A stretch of 64,000 nt of DNA, taken from positions 20,082 to 84,081 of the forward strand of contig JBJKRL010000150.1 in the NCBI GenBank assembly GCA_046704745.1. Direction: 5' to 3'. The position numbers and the translations under genes are program-made. This document shows, in pieces, positions 45,016-54,386 of the stretch. Position 1 is the first letter of the stretch, and the number at the start of each line of letters is the position of its first letter. The notes beneath the pieces were generated by a model. It was not told the origin of the DNA. It worked only from the letters and a program-made list of their open reading frames with translations, and did not search any database. This DNA comes from CAWGGS01 sp046704745 (GTDB lineage Bacteria > Desulfobacterota > Desulfobulbia > Desulfobulbales > Desulfocapsaceae).

Positions 45016-46893
45016 ATGATACGACAGAAAAAACTCATCTGGCAGATATTCCCGGCCATCCTTCTCATTATTCTGATCACCTTGGGCGGAGGAGCGTGGT
45101 ATGGCTCTTTGGCCTTAAAGGATTTCTACCTCCATGAACTCGACGGCGACCTGGCTGCCAGGGCCAGCCTGGTCAAGTTGAGTGTAAGCGACTTTGTGCA
45201 GCGGGAAGATATTTCCGGATTACGAAAATTTTGTACCATCTCGGGTAAGGAGTCGGCAACCAGGATTACCGTGATCCGGCCTGATGGTAAGGTTCTGGCC
45301 GATTCGGATGAGGATGCAGAGACAATGGAAAATCATCGGAACCGGCCGGAAATTATTGAAGCAATGCTGGCCGGAACCGGTAAATCTTTGCGGTTTAGCA
45401 GGACCTTGCGCAAGCGCATGTTTTATGTGGCCATTCCTCTCTATAATGAGTTGAAGGAGAAGGACAATCCAGGAAAGAAAGACATTATTGGCGTTCTCAG
45501 GATGTCCGTCCCGGTAAAGACTATCGACAGCACCCTGTCGGCCATTCGTTTGCGGATCGGATTGGGCGTCGTGGTGCTCATTGTGATTGGTGCAGCTGTG
45601 GCCCTTCTGGTTTCCCGCAATATCAGCCGGCCCTTGGAAATAATCAAGCGGGGTGCTCAGAGGCTGTCGGAAGGAAATTTCGACCTGCGGATGACATCTT
45701 TGTTAGGGAAATCGGCATCTCTTGAAGTGGCGACATTGGCAATGGCAATGGATAAAATGACCGAACAGCTGCATGAGAGGTTTGATACCATCGTCAGCCA
45801 GAGAAATGAACTGGAAACAGTCTTTTCCTGTATGGTCGAATCGGTGATGGCTGTTGATTCCAATGAGCGGGTACTCAATTTGAATAAGGCAGCTGCACGT
45901 CTTTTCGGGGTTGAGAGGGAAAGGGCAAAGGGGCGGCTGATCCAGGAGATTGTGCGCAATGTTTCCTTACAGAAACAGCTTGCGGCCATTTTAGAGACCG
46001 GGGAATCTCAGGAAGGGGAGATCGTTCTGCAGGGCGGAACCGGCGAGAAATATTTGCAGACCAATCTCGTTTCATTGCATGATGACAAAAACGAGAGCGG
46101 TGATGTCCTGATCGTCATGAACGATGTAACGAATCTTAGACGCCTGGAAGGCGTCCGGCGCGATTTTGTGGCTAATGTCTCCCACGAACTCCGGACCCCC
46201 ATTACCTCGATTCGAGGGTATGTCGAAACCTTGCTCGACGAAAAGCTTGAAGATCGTGAAAACGGTATAAAATTCCTGGAAATTGTCCTCAGGCAATCGG
46301 AGAGGCTCAATGCAATCATCGACGATCTCTTGGCACTGTCTCGGATCGAGCAGGGGGCTGAAAAAGGGGAGATTATGCTCACTGAAGGCGTTTTGCGTCC
46401 TGTTCTGGAATCTGCCGTTCAGACCTGTCAGATCAAGGCCGACCAGCAGGATATCAAAATCAATCTACAGTGTACGGATGAGATATGGGGGCGCATGAAT
46501 GAGACCCTGCTTGAACAGGCGGTGGTCAATCTTCTGGTCAACGCCATAACCTATAGTGGGAAAGGGACAACGGTTACGGTAACTGCGGAAGTATCGGAAA
46601 AAAATCCTCATCAAGTCGCTATCCGTGTGATGGATACCGGGATCGGGATCGGGAGAGAGCACCTGCCCCGCCTTTTTGAGAGGTTTTATCGAAGCGACAA
46701 AGCAAGGAGCCGCAAACTCGGGGGTACTGGTTTGGGGCTTGCCATCGTCAAGCATATAGCCCATGCCCATGGAGGGGATGTGGCAGTTCAGAGTCGGGAA
46801 GGGCAGGGCGCAACCTTTACAATTTATATATCTGGAGGGAAAACGGCACAAGAACCTTCCCCTCCGGAGACGGACGGCGAGGATTCTGTTTAA
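45016..46893 (+). CDS. phoR: Phosphate regulon sensor kinase PhoR
   Basis: A 625-residue membrane histidine kinase: TM1 (about 10-30), an extracytoplasmic domain (about 35-175), TM2 (about 178-200), HAMP (about 200-255), PAS (about 265-380), HisKA with the phospho-acceptor His in NVSHELRTPITSIRGY, and an HATPase domain with N box NLLVNAITYS, G1 DTGIGIG and G2 GGTGLGLAI. The extracytoplasmic domain is larger than in E. coli PhoR and is typical of the long PhoR/PnpS form. It overlaps nothing and shares an operon with phoB. Confidence 0.92.
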   Translation: MIRQKKLIWQIFPAILLIILITLGGGAWYGSLALKDFYLHELDGDLAARASLVKLSVSDFVQREDISGLRKFCTISGKESATRITVIRPDGKVLADSDEDAETMENHRNRPEIIEAMLAGTGKSLRFSRTLRKRMFYVAIPLYNELKEKDNPGKKDIIGVLRMSVPVKTIDSTLSAIRLRIGLGVVVLIVIGAAVALLVSRNISRPLEIIKRGAQRLSEGNFDLRMTSLLGKSASLEVATLAMAMDKMTEQLHERFDTIVSQRNELETVFSCMVESVMAVDSNERVLNLNKAAARLFGVERERAKGRLIQEIVRNVSLQKQLAAILETGESQEGEIVLQGGTGEKYLQTNLVSLHDDKNESGDVLIVMNDVTNLRRLEGVRRDFVANVSHELRTPITSIRGYVETLLDEKLEDRENGIKFLEIVLRQSERLNAIIDDLLALSRIEQGAEKGEIMLTEGVLRPVLESAVQTCQIKADQQDIKINLQCTDEIWGRMNETLLEQAVVNLLVNAITYSGKGTTVTVTAEVSEKNPHQVAIRVMDTGIGIGREHLPRLFERFYRSDKARSRKLGGTGLGLAIVKHIAHAHGGDVAVQSREGQGATFTIYISGGKTAQEPSPPETDGEDSV

Positions 46894-46898
46894 TTTTT

Positions 46899-49043
46899 TC
46901 ACTGCTTGGGATACAGGTTTTTTTGCAGGATTTTGAATATGGTTTCCCTCTTTATCGGCTTGCTGATATAGTCATCCATTCCCACCTTAAGACATCTTTC
47001 CCTGTCTTCTGCCATCGCGTTCGCGGTCATAGCAATGATTGGGACTGAGGTAAAACCCATCCCGCGTATCCTGGATGTTGCCTCCATACCATCCATCTCT
47101 GGCATCTGTATGTCCATTAAAATCAAATCGAAGGCATCAGGTGATTTGGTGTAGGTATCCACTGTCTTGCGACCGTTGTCGACAATCTCAACCGTATATC
47201 CTGCTTTAGAGAGCAAAATTGTTGCAAGTCTCTGATTTACCGGGTTGTCCTCAGCAACAAGGATGCGTATGGATTGTTTCATCTCCTCGCGGATCGAGTA
47301 TTGGGTGATAATCGTTTGTTTATCGGCTTGAGCGCCATCCTTTTTGCCGAGAATTTTAGCAAGCGCCTTTAAGAGGATTTGTCTTCTTGCCGGCTTGGTC
47401 AGAAAGGCATTGAATCCTGCTTCTCGGCACTGGGTAGCTATTTTTTCAGTGGAAGAGGTATAGGCGAGAAGCGGGATGGAACGGCTTTTGAGCCCAGATT
47501 TGCGGATCATTGCGGCCAGTTCAAACCCCGATATGGCCGGCATTTGCAAATCGAGAAGGGCAACTGAAAAAGGCCTCCCCATTTGTTCGGCGGTTTTGAG
47601 CATATCAAGGACATTGTCTGCATCAAGTGTTGCATCCACAAGAAAACCTGATCGTTCCAGAATGCTACGCAGAATCTCAATATTGGTTTTGTTGTCATCG
47701 GCAACCAGAACCCTGACACCGTGAAAATCCTCAATACTCTGTATGGTTTTCGTTATACGCGAGGATTTTTTCATGACGGTAGTAAAATGAAAGATGGTTT
47801 CTTTACCAAATGTGCTTTCCACCCAGATTTCCCCGCCCATCAGGGTGACGAGTTTTTTACTTATGGAAAGCCCGAGTCCGGTGCCTCCGTATTTTCTGGT
47901 TGTTGAACCGTCCGCCTGTTTAAAAGCCTCGAATATCGACTCAAATTTCTCCTCAGGTATCCCTATTCCGGTGTCTCGTATCCTGCAATGGAGTAAGATT
48001 TCGTCTTTTGTTTCTTCCTCAACATCAATGGAAAGTTCCAATTCGCCTTTTTCAGTGAATTTAGCCGAATTCCCAAGCAGATTGACCAGGACTTGACGAA
48101 AACGTCCAGGATCGCCGACCACATTGGCCGGGAGATTGTCGTCTATTCTGCAAAGGACCTCGATGGCTTTTCCGGCCACTCTCGGCCTGATGAGATCACA
48201 GACGTCATGGGCGGTTATCTCAGGATCAAAATCGATCCATTCCAACGTCATCTGGCCTGCTTCAACCTTGGAAAAATCGAGGATATCGTTTATCAGATCA
48301 AGAAGAGCTTCAGCGCTGCGTTTTATCGTCAGTGCATTTTCTTTCTGCTCATCATCGAGATCCGAGTTTAAAAGGATCTCGGAGAAGCCGATGATTCCGT
48401 TCATGGGTGTGCGGATCTCGTGACTCATGGAGGCTAGAAATTGACCTTTGGCCACATTGGCCGCCTCGGCTGCAATTTTAGCAGCGCGTAGCTCGCGGGT
48501 CTGAGCTTCTATCTCCGACTGGAGATTTTGTGAATACTTTTCCTGTTGTTCCTGAATGATGCGATAACTCTTTTGGGTTTCCGCCATTACCTCCTGGTAT
48601 TTTGTGTCTAACACCTGGAACTTACGTTCAAACTGTTTTTTTTGGATCGCAATCTTTTTTTGCAACACCTCTCTTTCTTTTGTGGTGAAAAAGAGGGAGA
48701 CGGCAAGCTCAACCTGTGCTTGAAGGTAATCACCTGTTGGGCGGCTATCGCCGGCTTGATAGAGGAGTGTTGCCTCAAGAGACGGAAGCGTAACGGAGCG
48801 GCAGTTCGCTACGATCTCCCTGTCTGCCGGACGGGAAACGATCTGTGCAGTGGCATAGCAAGAGGGTTTATTCTGCTCTTCTCTTGCAATCTCGGTATCT
48901 TGTTGAAGAGATAGAAACCTTCCGTCGGAATCGCGACAGAAGAATCGTGCGTCGGTGACTGTCGTGCTCAAAAAAGCCAAAAGCTCTTTTACCTGGTCTG
49001 CAACTTCATGAGGCGGATGAAAGATCGAGAATTTTTCAGGCAT
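46899..49043 (-). CDS. Hybrid sensor histidine kinase with two receiver domains
   Basis: A 714-residue soluble hybrid kinase. A GAF-like or PocR-like sensory region (about 1-130), which includes the redox-suggestive residues Cys in FFCRDSDGRF and SCYATAQ, is followed by a coiled coil (about 125-195), HisKA (SMSHEIRTPMNGIIGF), HATPase (NLLGNSAKFTE, DTGIGIPEEKF, GGTGLGLS), REC1 (VADDNKTN, LLDLQMPAISG) and REC2 (VAEDNPVNQ, LMDIQMPEMDG, SKPIKRE). There is no HPt domain, so an external phosphotransfer partner is implied. It follows the HDOD gene by 11 bases and is probably its functional partner. Confidence 0.92.
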   Translation of the reverse strand: MPEKFSIFHPPHEVADQVKELLAFLSTTVTDARFFCRDSDGRFLSLQQDTEIAREEQNKPSCYATAQIVSRPADREIVANCRSVTLPSLEATLLYQAGDSRPTGDYLQAQVELAVSLFFTTKEREVLQKKIAIQKKQFERKFQVLDTKYQEVMAETQKSYRIIQEQQEKYSQNLQSEIEAQTRELRAAKIAAEAANVAKGQFLASMSHEIRTPMNGIIGFSEILLNSDLDDEQKENALTIKRSAEALLDLINDILDFSKVEAGQMTLEWIDFDPEITAHDVCDLIRPRVAGKAIEVLCRIDDNLPANVVGDPGRFRQVLVNLLGNSAKFTEKGELELSIDVEEETKDEILLHCRIRDTGIGIPEEKFESIFEAFKQADGSTTRKYGGTGLGLSISKKLVTLMGGEIWVESTFGKETIFHFTTVMKKSSRITKTIQSIEDFHGVRVLVADDNKTNIEILRSILERSGFLVDATLDADNVLDMLKTAEQMGRPFSVALLDLQMPAISGFELAAMIRKSGLKSRSIPLLAYTSSTEKIATQCREAGFNAFLTKPARRQILLKALAKILGKKDGAQADKQTIITQYSIREEMKQSIRILVAEDNPVNQRLATILLSKAGYTVEIVDNGRKTVDTYTKSPDAFDLILMDIQMPEMDGMEATSRIRGMGFTSVPIIAMTANAMAEDRERCLKVGMDDYISKPIKRETIFKILQKNLYPKQ

Positions 49044-49054
49044 GGCACTCCCTT

Positions 49055-49894
49055 TTACGAATCATAGACTTCCTTTGCCTTTTGCATCTCCTCTGGAAAA
49101 TCGTCAACAAGAACTTTATATTCGTCGGCATTATTCTGGAGATGGGAGATGAGTGACTCTGCAAGTTTGGGAGTTGAATGAGGTATTGGTGTATAGTCGA
49201 ATTGTCCACTTATATATTCGGAGATCTGAAGAATTCCGGTCAGACTCGATGGGGATATGTCGTCGATCATCGTATGATGGTCGCGTATGGCATGCTGAAT
49301 GCTGACAGGTACTTCCCAGGATCGGGTCATGAGATATCCTATTTCACAGTGGTCTGTGTCGAGATGCTGCCGTTCATTTTCGGGCAGAGACCCGTTTTTT
49401 AAGGATGCCTCGCAAGCTTTATGGAAATTTTTTTCTGCAACCTGCTCTTCGACAATAAGCCCAAAATCATGAAGAATACCAGAAAGATAGGAGTCGTCGC
49501 CATTGATTCCGAAAATCCTTTCGGCTACCATTTTGCTGCAGATACTGACAGCAACGCAATGGAGCCAGAGACGTTTCCTTGAAAAAACATCGGAACGCCT
49601 TGTATCCCGAAAGATATTTTTCATGGCATCCGTTATTGCCATGTTCTGTAGATTTTTCATGCCGATGAAGGCAACGGCCCGGCTGATGGAATCAACATGT
49701 TGCCGGAAACCGAACAAGGGACTGTTCACCATGCGAAGGAGCCGGACAACCAGGGTTGGATCCATTTTGATGATCTCTTCGAAATCCTTCATGGTGGCGT
49801 TGTCATCATTGACCAGTTTTGAGAGTCTGGTAACAACATATGGCAAGGTCTTTATGGAGGAATATTTTTTTATAAAATCGTCGGCTGTCGTCAT
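49055..49894 (-). CDS. HDOD-domain signalling protein
   Basis: A 279-residue protein dominated by an HDOD domain (about 10-210) with the hallmark KMDPTLVVRLLRMVNSPLFG and LSGILHDFGLIVEEQ. HDOD proteins are non-catalytic relatives of HD phosphohydrolases that act in chemosensory and two-component outputs. It is the first gene of a pair with the hybrid kinase, suggesting a shared pathway. Confidence 0.93.
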   Translation of the reverse strand: MTTADDFIKKYSSIKTLPYVVTRLSKLVNDDNATMKDFEEIIKMDPTLVVRLLRMVNSPLFGFRQHVDSISRAVAFIGMKNLQNMAITDAMKNIFRDTRRSDVFSRKRLWLHCVAVSICSKMVAERIFGINGDDSYLSGILHDFGLIVEEQVAEKNFHKACEASLKNGSLPENERQHLDTDHCEIGYLMTRSWEVPVSIQHAIRDHHTMIDDISPSSLTGILQISEYISGQFDYTPIPHSTPKLAESLISHLQNNADEYKVLVDDFPEEMQKAKEVYDS

Positions 49895-49964
49895 GTGGAT
49901 TGAGGAATAATGGAGCCTGTTGACTCATTCAAAGAAAGAGCTGAAAAATACCTCCAGGTTATGG

Positions 49965-51500
49965 CTACGTTATGTCGATCCGGCAGAGAGCGAAATTGTC
50001 GGGTCCCTTGTTCGATGGAGCCGGTATGTTCCGGCAAAGGCTGTGAAGCAGCATTCTCTTCTTAGTGTCAGCGGATCGTCTCCCAGAGTCTGCAGATGTT
50101 TGCAGGCTTGTCTTTTCACCATTGTTGGACCGATAAAGCGGGATCTTCAGATTTTGCCCAATACGAATAACGGCTTTCGGACCGAGGTTGTTTTCTTTGC
50201 AAAGTCTGTGCACGGAGACATTATGGGCGGCTGCAATTGAACTTGCCGTGTCACCTTTTTTGACGGTATAGAAATGGTGCCGTGATACGATTCTCTTGGG
50301 TTTTGTGGGCCGCAACTGCTGAGTAATGATAACTTTTGATTGCACCTGTTTAATGAGTCTGACGGGGGTTTTTCCTGTAGATGGTTTGGCCGCGGCTGTT
50401 GAGGCCAAATGTGTTCCGACCAGGTTTTTGGCGACCTTTCTGGCTGCCAGGAATTCAGAATAGAAATTTCTTGAGGCGAATTTAAAGTAGCCTTCATGGT
50501 AATGTTTAAAAATATCGATATAATCGCCATGGGATTTCGTGGCACGCATCATTCCTGAGAAACCGTAGTTGTAGGCAGTTATGGCAAGCGGCCATGACCC
50601 CAAGGCTTCGTAGTTCTTTTTCAAAACCTTGGCTGCCGCCCTAGTTGAAATGAAAGGGTCGCGTCGCTGGTCAACGTGGTGGTTTATGGTCATATACTGT
50701 TTTCCAGTCGATCGAGTAAACTGCCAGATTCCGGCGGCTCCGGATTTGCTGTAGGCTCGCGGGTTGAAGGAAGATTCAACATGCGGAAGATAGGCCAACT
50801 CACCCGGGACTCCATAAGACTCGAGTATGTGTTGTAATTTTTTAAAATAGGCCACAGACCGAATGACGCCCTCATAAAACCGCTCCTTCAAACCGTTTTG
50901 GGAACGAATATTTTCCGCTGCAATTCTCATGTCATGGGCGGCCCCAGGGCCCTTGAACATGGCCGCAACCTGGAACTCGTCTTTGGTGGCCGGATTTGAG
51001 CCACCGGCAAGCCGAAGGAGAATCCTTGCGTATTTTTCTTCAACTTGCTTAATGCGTTTTTCATTAATATCGCGTGCATGAGGAAGATCTTTATCCATGA
51101 GGGTGATCACAGTATAGATTTTTGTAACGTCATTTTTGTCATGGATAACCGCAGAATTGACTGAATAGAATGAATAGATTTTTTCCCAAAACTTGATATT
51201 GTTTCTGATGCTGGGATACTCGGGAAATTTTTTGTCTCCGGTGTCAGCATACAAGGCAATCGGCCCCGACATGAGGATAAAGAGTACGAGCAGAAAGCAT
51301 GTCGTAAAGATTTTCGAGATCGTTCTACTGTAAAAAAGTTCTTTGGAATCAGTTTGAGGCTTTCTTGCCACCAAGCGGTGTGGATTTTGCTTGGGTATGG
51401 AGGTCTTTGGCAGGTTATAAGTGCAAAAAAAGAACATAGAGCAAAATTCCATCTGGAGCATAAAGGGAGTGACGGCAATAGCTTGTTGAGCAATTCGCAA
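49965..51500 (-). CDS. Membrane-bound lytic transglycosylase with LysM domain (MltD-like)
   Basis: A murein-cleaving transglycosylase. An N-terminal hydrophobic segment ending near PIALYADTG is a signal or anchor. An SLT domain follows with the catalytic Glu in LPHVESSFNPRAYSKSGAAGIWQF and ITAYNYGFSGMMRA. A single LysM repeat (FYTVKKGDTASSIAAAHNVSVHRLCKENN) near residues 410-460 binds peptidoglycan. The start is uncertain: the longest frame begins with TTG at 51500 and several ATGs follow within 35 codons, none with a convincing ribosome site. The basic 28-residue leader before the hydrophobic segment suggests a shorter true start. Confidence 0.88.
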   Translation of the reverse strand: MRIAQQAIAVTPFMLQMEFCSMFFFCTYNLPKTSIPKQNPHRLVARKPQTDSKELFYSRTISKIFTTCFLLVLFILMSGPIALYADTGDKKFPEYPSIRNNIKFWEKIYSFYSVNSAVIHDKNDVTKIYTVITLMDKDLPHARDINEKRIKQVEEKYARILLRLAGGSNPATKDEFQVAAMFKGPGAAHDMRIAAENIRSQNGLKERFYEGVIRSVAYFKKLQHILESYGVPGELAYLPHVESSFNPRAYSKSGAAGIWQFTRSTGKQYMTINHHVDQRRDPFISTRAAAKVLKKNYEALGSWPLAITAYNYGFSGMMRATKSHGDYIDIFKHYHEGYFKFASRNFYSEFLAARKVAKNLVGTHLASTAAAKPSTGKTPVRLIKQVQSKVIITQQLRPTKPKRIVSRHHFYTVKKGDTASSIAAAHNVSVHRLCKENNLGPKAVIRIGQNLKIPLYRSNNGEKTSLQTSADSGRRSADTKKRMLLHSLCRNIPAPSNKGPDNFALCRIDIT

Positions 51501-51681
51501 TTGTTTTTTGAGAAATTGCCATTTCGTCTAATGGTATTGTTATACAATAAATTTTATTATCGGAAACTCAACAGGTTGTCTTTAAAGATTTTCCTTTGCC
51601 TGATTTTTTTTACCGAAAACCGAACGGTTCAAGGCAACTTATAAGAATGAACTTATTCCATTTAATCACAAGGAGAAAGGG

Positions 51682-52167
51682 ATGTACACTCCAATAATCG
51701 CCACCCTGGGTTTTATTTTATCCCCGGATGGCGGGAAAACACTGCTTGTTCACCGGAACCGACGTGCGAGCGATCAGCATTACGGTAAATATAACGGGCT
51801 TGGAGGGAAATTGAAACCAGGAGAAGATATTTTTCAATGTCTGAGGAGGGAGATATTTGAAGAGGCAGGAATAGAGTGCCGCGAAACTGTGTTGCGAGGG
51901 ACAATCAATTGGCAGGGATTTGGCAAGAATAATGAAGACTGGTTTGGATTTATCTTCTTGATACAGAGCTTTAAAGGGGAACCGAAAACATCTAATGAGG
52001 AAGGGGATCTTGAATGGCGGGAACTTGGCGAACTCTCATCTCTTAACATGTGGGAAGGTGACAGGTATTTTCTCCCGATGGTATTTGATGATGATCCGAG
52101 GCTTTTTTTCGGTCACATGCCGTATAAAGACGGCCGACCCACCGGTTGGACCTATTCGAGAATGTAA
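51682..52167 (+). CDS. Nudix hydrolase, 8-oxo-dGTP diphosphatase-like
   Basis: A 161-residue MutT/NUDT1-type protein. The Nudix box runs from about residue 42 to 64 (GGKLKPGED, then LRREIFEEAGIE), with the REUxEExGU core intact. It likely sanitises oxidised purine nucleotides; the extended C-terminus with WEGDRYFLPMVFDDDPRLFFGH is like the human MTH1/NUDT1 group. A good AAGGAGAAAGG site precedes the ATG. It stands alone. Confidence 0.92.
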   Translation: MYTPIIATLGFILSPDGGKTLLVHRNRRASDQHYGKYNGLGGKLKPGEDIFQCLRREIFEEAGIECRETVLRGTINWQGFGKNNEDWFGFIFLIQSFKGEPKTSNEEGDLEWRELGELSSLNMWEGDRYFLPMVFDDDPRLFFGHMPYKDGRPTGWTYSRM

Positions 52168-52356
52168 GCAAAACAGTTGTTGGTTTCAAGAAAGCTAACT
52201 GGCCGCAGGTTCTGTAAAGAAGTTCGTTGACTTTTCCGTCTTCCGGGCTTTTAAACCGGTTTTGGTTGCGGAGAAAAAAGCGCATGGTATAGTTTGAAAG
52301 TAACTGATATCAATACTTCCGGCTCAGCCGGAAAACTACATAAGGAGTGACAGCAT

Positions 52357-52707
52357 ATGGCGCAAGAGAACGAATTGGAACGCCTTGAAGGTTTTGTTGC
52401 TAAAATTTTAACTGAATATAATGGGTTGAGGGAAGAAAAGAACAGGCTTCTGCAGGATCTGCAAGAAAAGGAACAGAGAATAGCTGACCTTGAAGAAGAA
52501 CTTTCTGCAGTCAGGACAGAGCGAAGCGATGTCGGAAGCAGAGTCAAAGGATTGATTCAACAGATTGAAGCCTGGGAGTCCTCTCTGGGTGAGGAAAAGG
52601 AAGGCAATCAACAAACGGCAATGCAGGATTCCAGAATGCAACGGAATCTCTTTTCCGTTGCACCGCATGATAGCGCCACGGCCCCTGAGTTAAAACCGGA
52701 TGTCTGA
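52357..52707 (+). CDS. ZapB-like coiled-coil cell-division protein
   Basis: A 116-residue acidic protein that is almost entirely coiled coil up to about residue 75 (heptads in NELERLEGFVAKILTEYNGL and RLLQDLQEKEQRIADLEEEL), with a disordered tail. It is coupled to zapA by an eight-base overlap, a common arrangement in deltaproteobacteria where the partner is a ZapB-like Z-ring factor. Assignment rests on coiled coil plus context. Confidence 0.75.
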   Translation: MAQENELERLEGFVAKILTEYNGLREEKNRLLQDLQEKEQRIADLEEELSAVRTERSDVGSRVKGLIQQIEAWESSLGEEKEGNQQTAMQDSRMQRNLFSVAPHDSATAPELKPDV

Positions 52708-53002
52708 TCAGGAACGATTGGTTCGGTTTACCCTCTTAGGACAAGAATATAGTTTTTATACAGGTGCGTCCGAAGAGGAGATGGAAAGAATCCTGGACCT
52801 CGTTAAAACCATGGTTGAGGATAAGGGATCCGGAATGCCCGGAACCCTGCCCACTGGAAAAATAGCTGTGATGGCGTGTTTGAATATCGCCTCAAAATTT
52901 ATGAAACTCAGCCAGGATTTTGAAAAATACAAGACGGAGACGGACAAAAAGATAGTGAAGATGAATAAAAAACTGGAATCCGTCCTTCTGAGGGAAAAGT
53001 AG
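52700..53002 (+). CDS. zapA: Cell division protein ZapA
   Basis: A 100-residue ZapA that crosslinks FtsZ filaments. It shows the family N-terminus VRFTLLGQEYSFYTGASEEEMERILDLVKTMVED and a C-terminal coiled coil for tetramerisation (LSQDFEKYKTETDKKIVKMNKKLE). The gene overlaps the ZapB-like gene and is followed by the 6S RNA candidate, an order conserved in many proteobacteria. Confidence 0.9.
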   Translation: MSDQERLVRFTLLGQEYSFYTGASEEEMERILDLVKTMVEDKGSGMPGTLPTGKIAVMACLNIASKFMKLSQDFEKYKTETDKKIVKMNKKLESVLLREK

Positions 53003-53251
53003 GAAGGCAGAAACTTTAAATGCCACAGAGTCATCTTAAATTTTGGGCTCCGGCAAACATATCCCGGCAGAGTGACAGTATATAAATTGTTTCTGTTTTT
53101 TCGAAAGTCTGCTATAGTTAAAACAAGGGATATCATGAACTGAAGATGATGCGGAAGAGAGCGCTTCTGCTTAATTAGATATGCGTATCCTTCGCGGATA
53201 ATCCTTTTAGGCGAAATAAAGATACACGCTTAAAAGGATTGGTGGTAAAAT

Positions 53252-53422
53252 ATTTCCCTGCGCTGTTGGTGATCATCAGTGTTATTGAGCCAACTCTCAT
53301 TAAAAGGGTGCCTTCGCTGCCCCCGGATGGGAATTCGCAAGCGAATTCCCTGATGCCGGCATGAGGTCGCCCACCTATTCTCATAGGTTTAATGTACCTG
53401 TTGACACGGCAGGGTGGGGAAT
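53252..53422 (+). ncRNA. ssrS: 6S RNA candidate
   Basis: A rod-like RNA of about 170 bases downstream of zapA. The ends pair (CCCTGC at 53256 with GCAGGG at 53409). Internal blocks GTTGGTGATCATCAG, TTGAGCCAACTCTCATT and GAATTCGCAAGCGAATTCC (apical hairpin, about 53331-53350) are laid out as in 6S, with unpaired central bubble strands near CTCATTAAAAGGG and CTATTCTCATAGG. TAAAAT at 53244 may be the -10 box. 6S RNA binds the housekeeping RNA polymerase and mutes transcription in stationary phase. Confidence 0.75.
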
Positions 53423-53633
53423 TCCAGTTCACACAGTGATAAATAAAATCACTGTGTTTTATTATATTCGGTGCATCCTTAAGACATATTACTTCGGAGG
53501 ACAGTCTTGCTGGGATGCCCGGCATTACATTAAAATTAGATTGATTACAGATGGGGTGCTGTCTGAACCAAGTGGTAAAGTAGGGAAGCAAAATCCGCTT
53601 TTAATACTATCTGTTTTGAGATCCGGATCAAAT

Positions 53634-53706
53634 GAGTATCTTTGAAATTTATTTTTATTAAAAAATGAATTTCGTAAAGGTACGTAGACCCCTTTGTGGG
53701 GCATTA
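53634..53706. repeat. Intergenic repeat family A, copy 3
   Basis: Diverged copy with TTTGAAATTTATTTTTATT, then ATGAATTTCGTAAAGGTAC, then the hairpin CCCCTTTGTGGGG. It matches 17625-17704 and 63528-63605. Confidence 0.65.
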
Positions 53707-53804
53707 AAGGCATAAAGGTGGCGATTCGGATTTTAGCATGTGGCTATTTGAAAAATGAGATTTTTCGTTCACAAGCAAAGAGCGTGAAAAGGTCTTACTA
53801 AAAG

Positions 53805-53866
53805 CATAATCTGATATCGGAATCGGAGGCTTTGCCTGAAGGGTGCCGACCTCTGAGGATAAGATT
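53805..53866 (-). repeat. Intergenic repeat family B, inverted copy
   Basis: The complement reads TTATCCTCAGAGGTCGGCA and ends CCGATTCCGATATCA, matching 6752-6808 closely. No gene is predicted from 53423 to 54386. Confidence 0.65.
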
Positions 53867-54004
53867 TTCTTACGCAATGAAAAGATTGGACGAAAGGGCA
53901 ATTTTTAAAAGTTGCCATGTGGAATTTGCAGGTATTAATGAATAAACTTCTCGCTCGTATTTTGAAGATAACATTAAAGACTGGCAAATTGATGAGATTG
54001 GTTT

Positions 54005-54037
54005 CGGGATAATGAATTGATAAAATTTATTATCCCG
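54005..54037. repeat. AT-rich palindrome
   Basis: CGGGATAAT (54005-54013) pairs with ATTATCCCG (54029-54037), extended by AATT/AAATT within. The role is unknown. Confidence 0.5.
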
Positions 54038-54099
54038 ATCAAAAGCAAAAAAGAGAGATCCTGTTGTGCTATAAGGTGTTATGTTATTCCATACATGAT

Positions 54100-54190
54100 C
54101 CAGGGCGTGGGCATCTGAGGATTGAACCCTCTGCCTCAGTTCTCGACGGGGTCTTTGAGGTCTCTAAACTCGTTTAAGTGGGACCTCACT
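54100..54190. ncRNA. Possible structured RNA, two tandem hairpins
   Basis: CTGAGG (54115) / CCTCAG (54134) and GAGGTC (54157) / GACCTC (54182), the latter with an inner TAAAC/GTTTA pair, lie in an otherwise empty interval upstream of RNase Y. The complement of the first hairpin contains GGGTTCAATCC, recalling a tRNA T-arm, but no full cloverleaf forms. Confidence 0.25.
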
Positions 54191-54386
54191 AGAAGGTATT
54201 TATTGAGTTACTATTCTGGATGATCACAGCCGGCCTTTTCACGGGGGGTGATTGGATGGAAGCCTGATCCGGATACTCTGTAAATACCAGCTTTCCTGCC
54301 TCTTTGTTCTCAAGCTGCGGTTAAAAGCATCTGCCGCTCTCTCCCCATTCCTGTCACTCGATCGTTACTGATAGGATGTGAGTCGT

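Noticed and set aside
54100..54140. tRNA-like T-arm GGGTTCAATCC on the minus strand
   Set aside because: No acceptor, D or anticodon arm could be formed around it.
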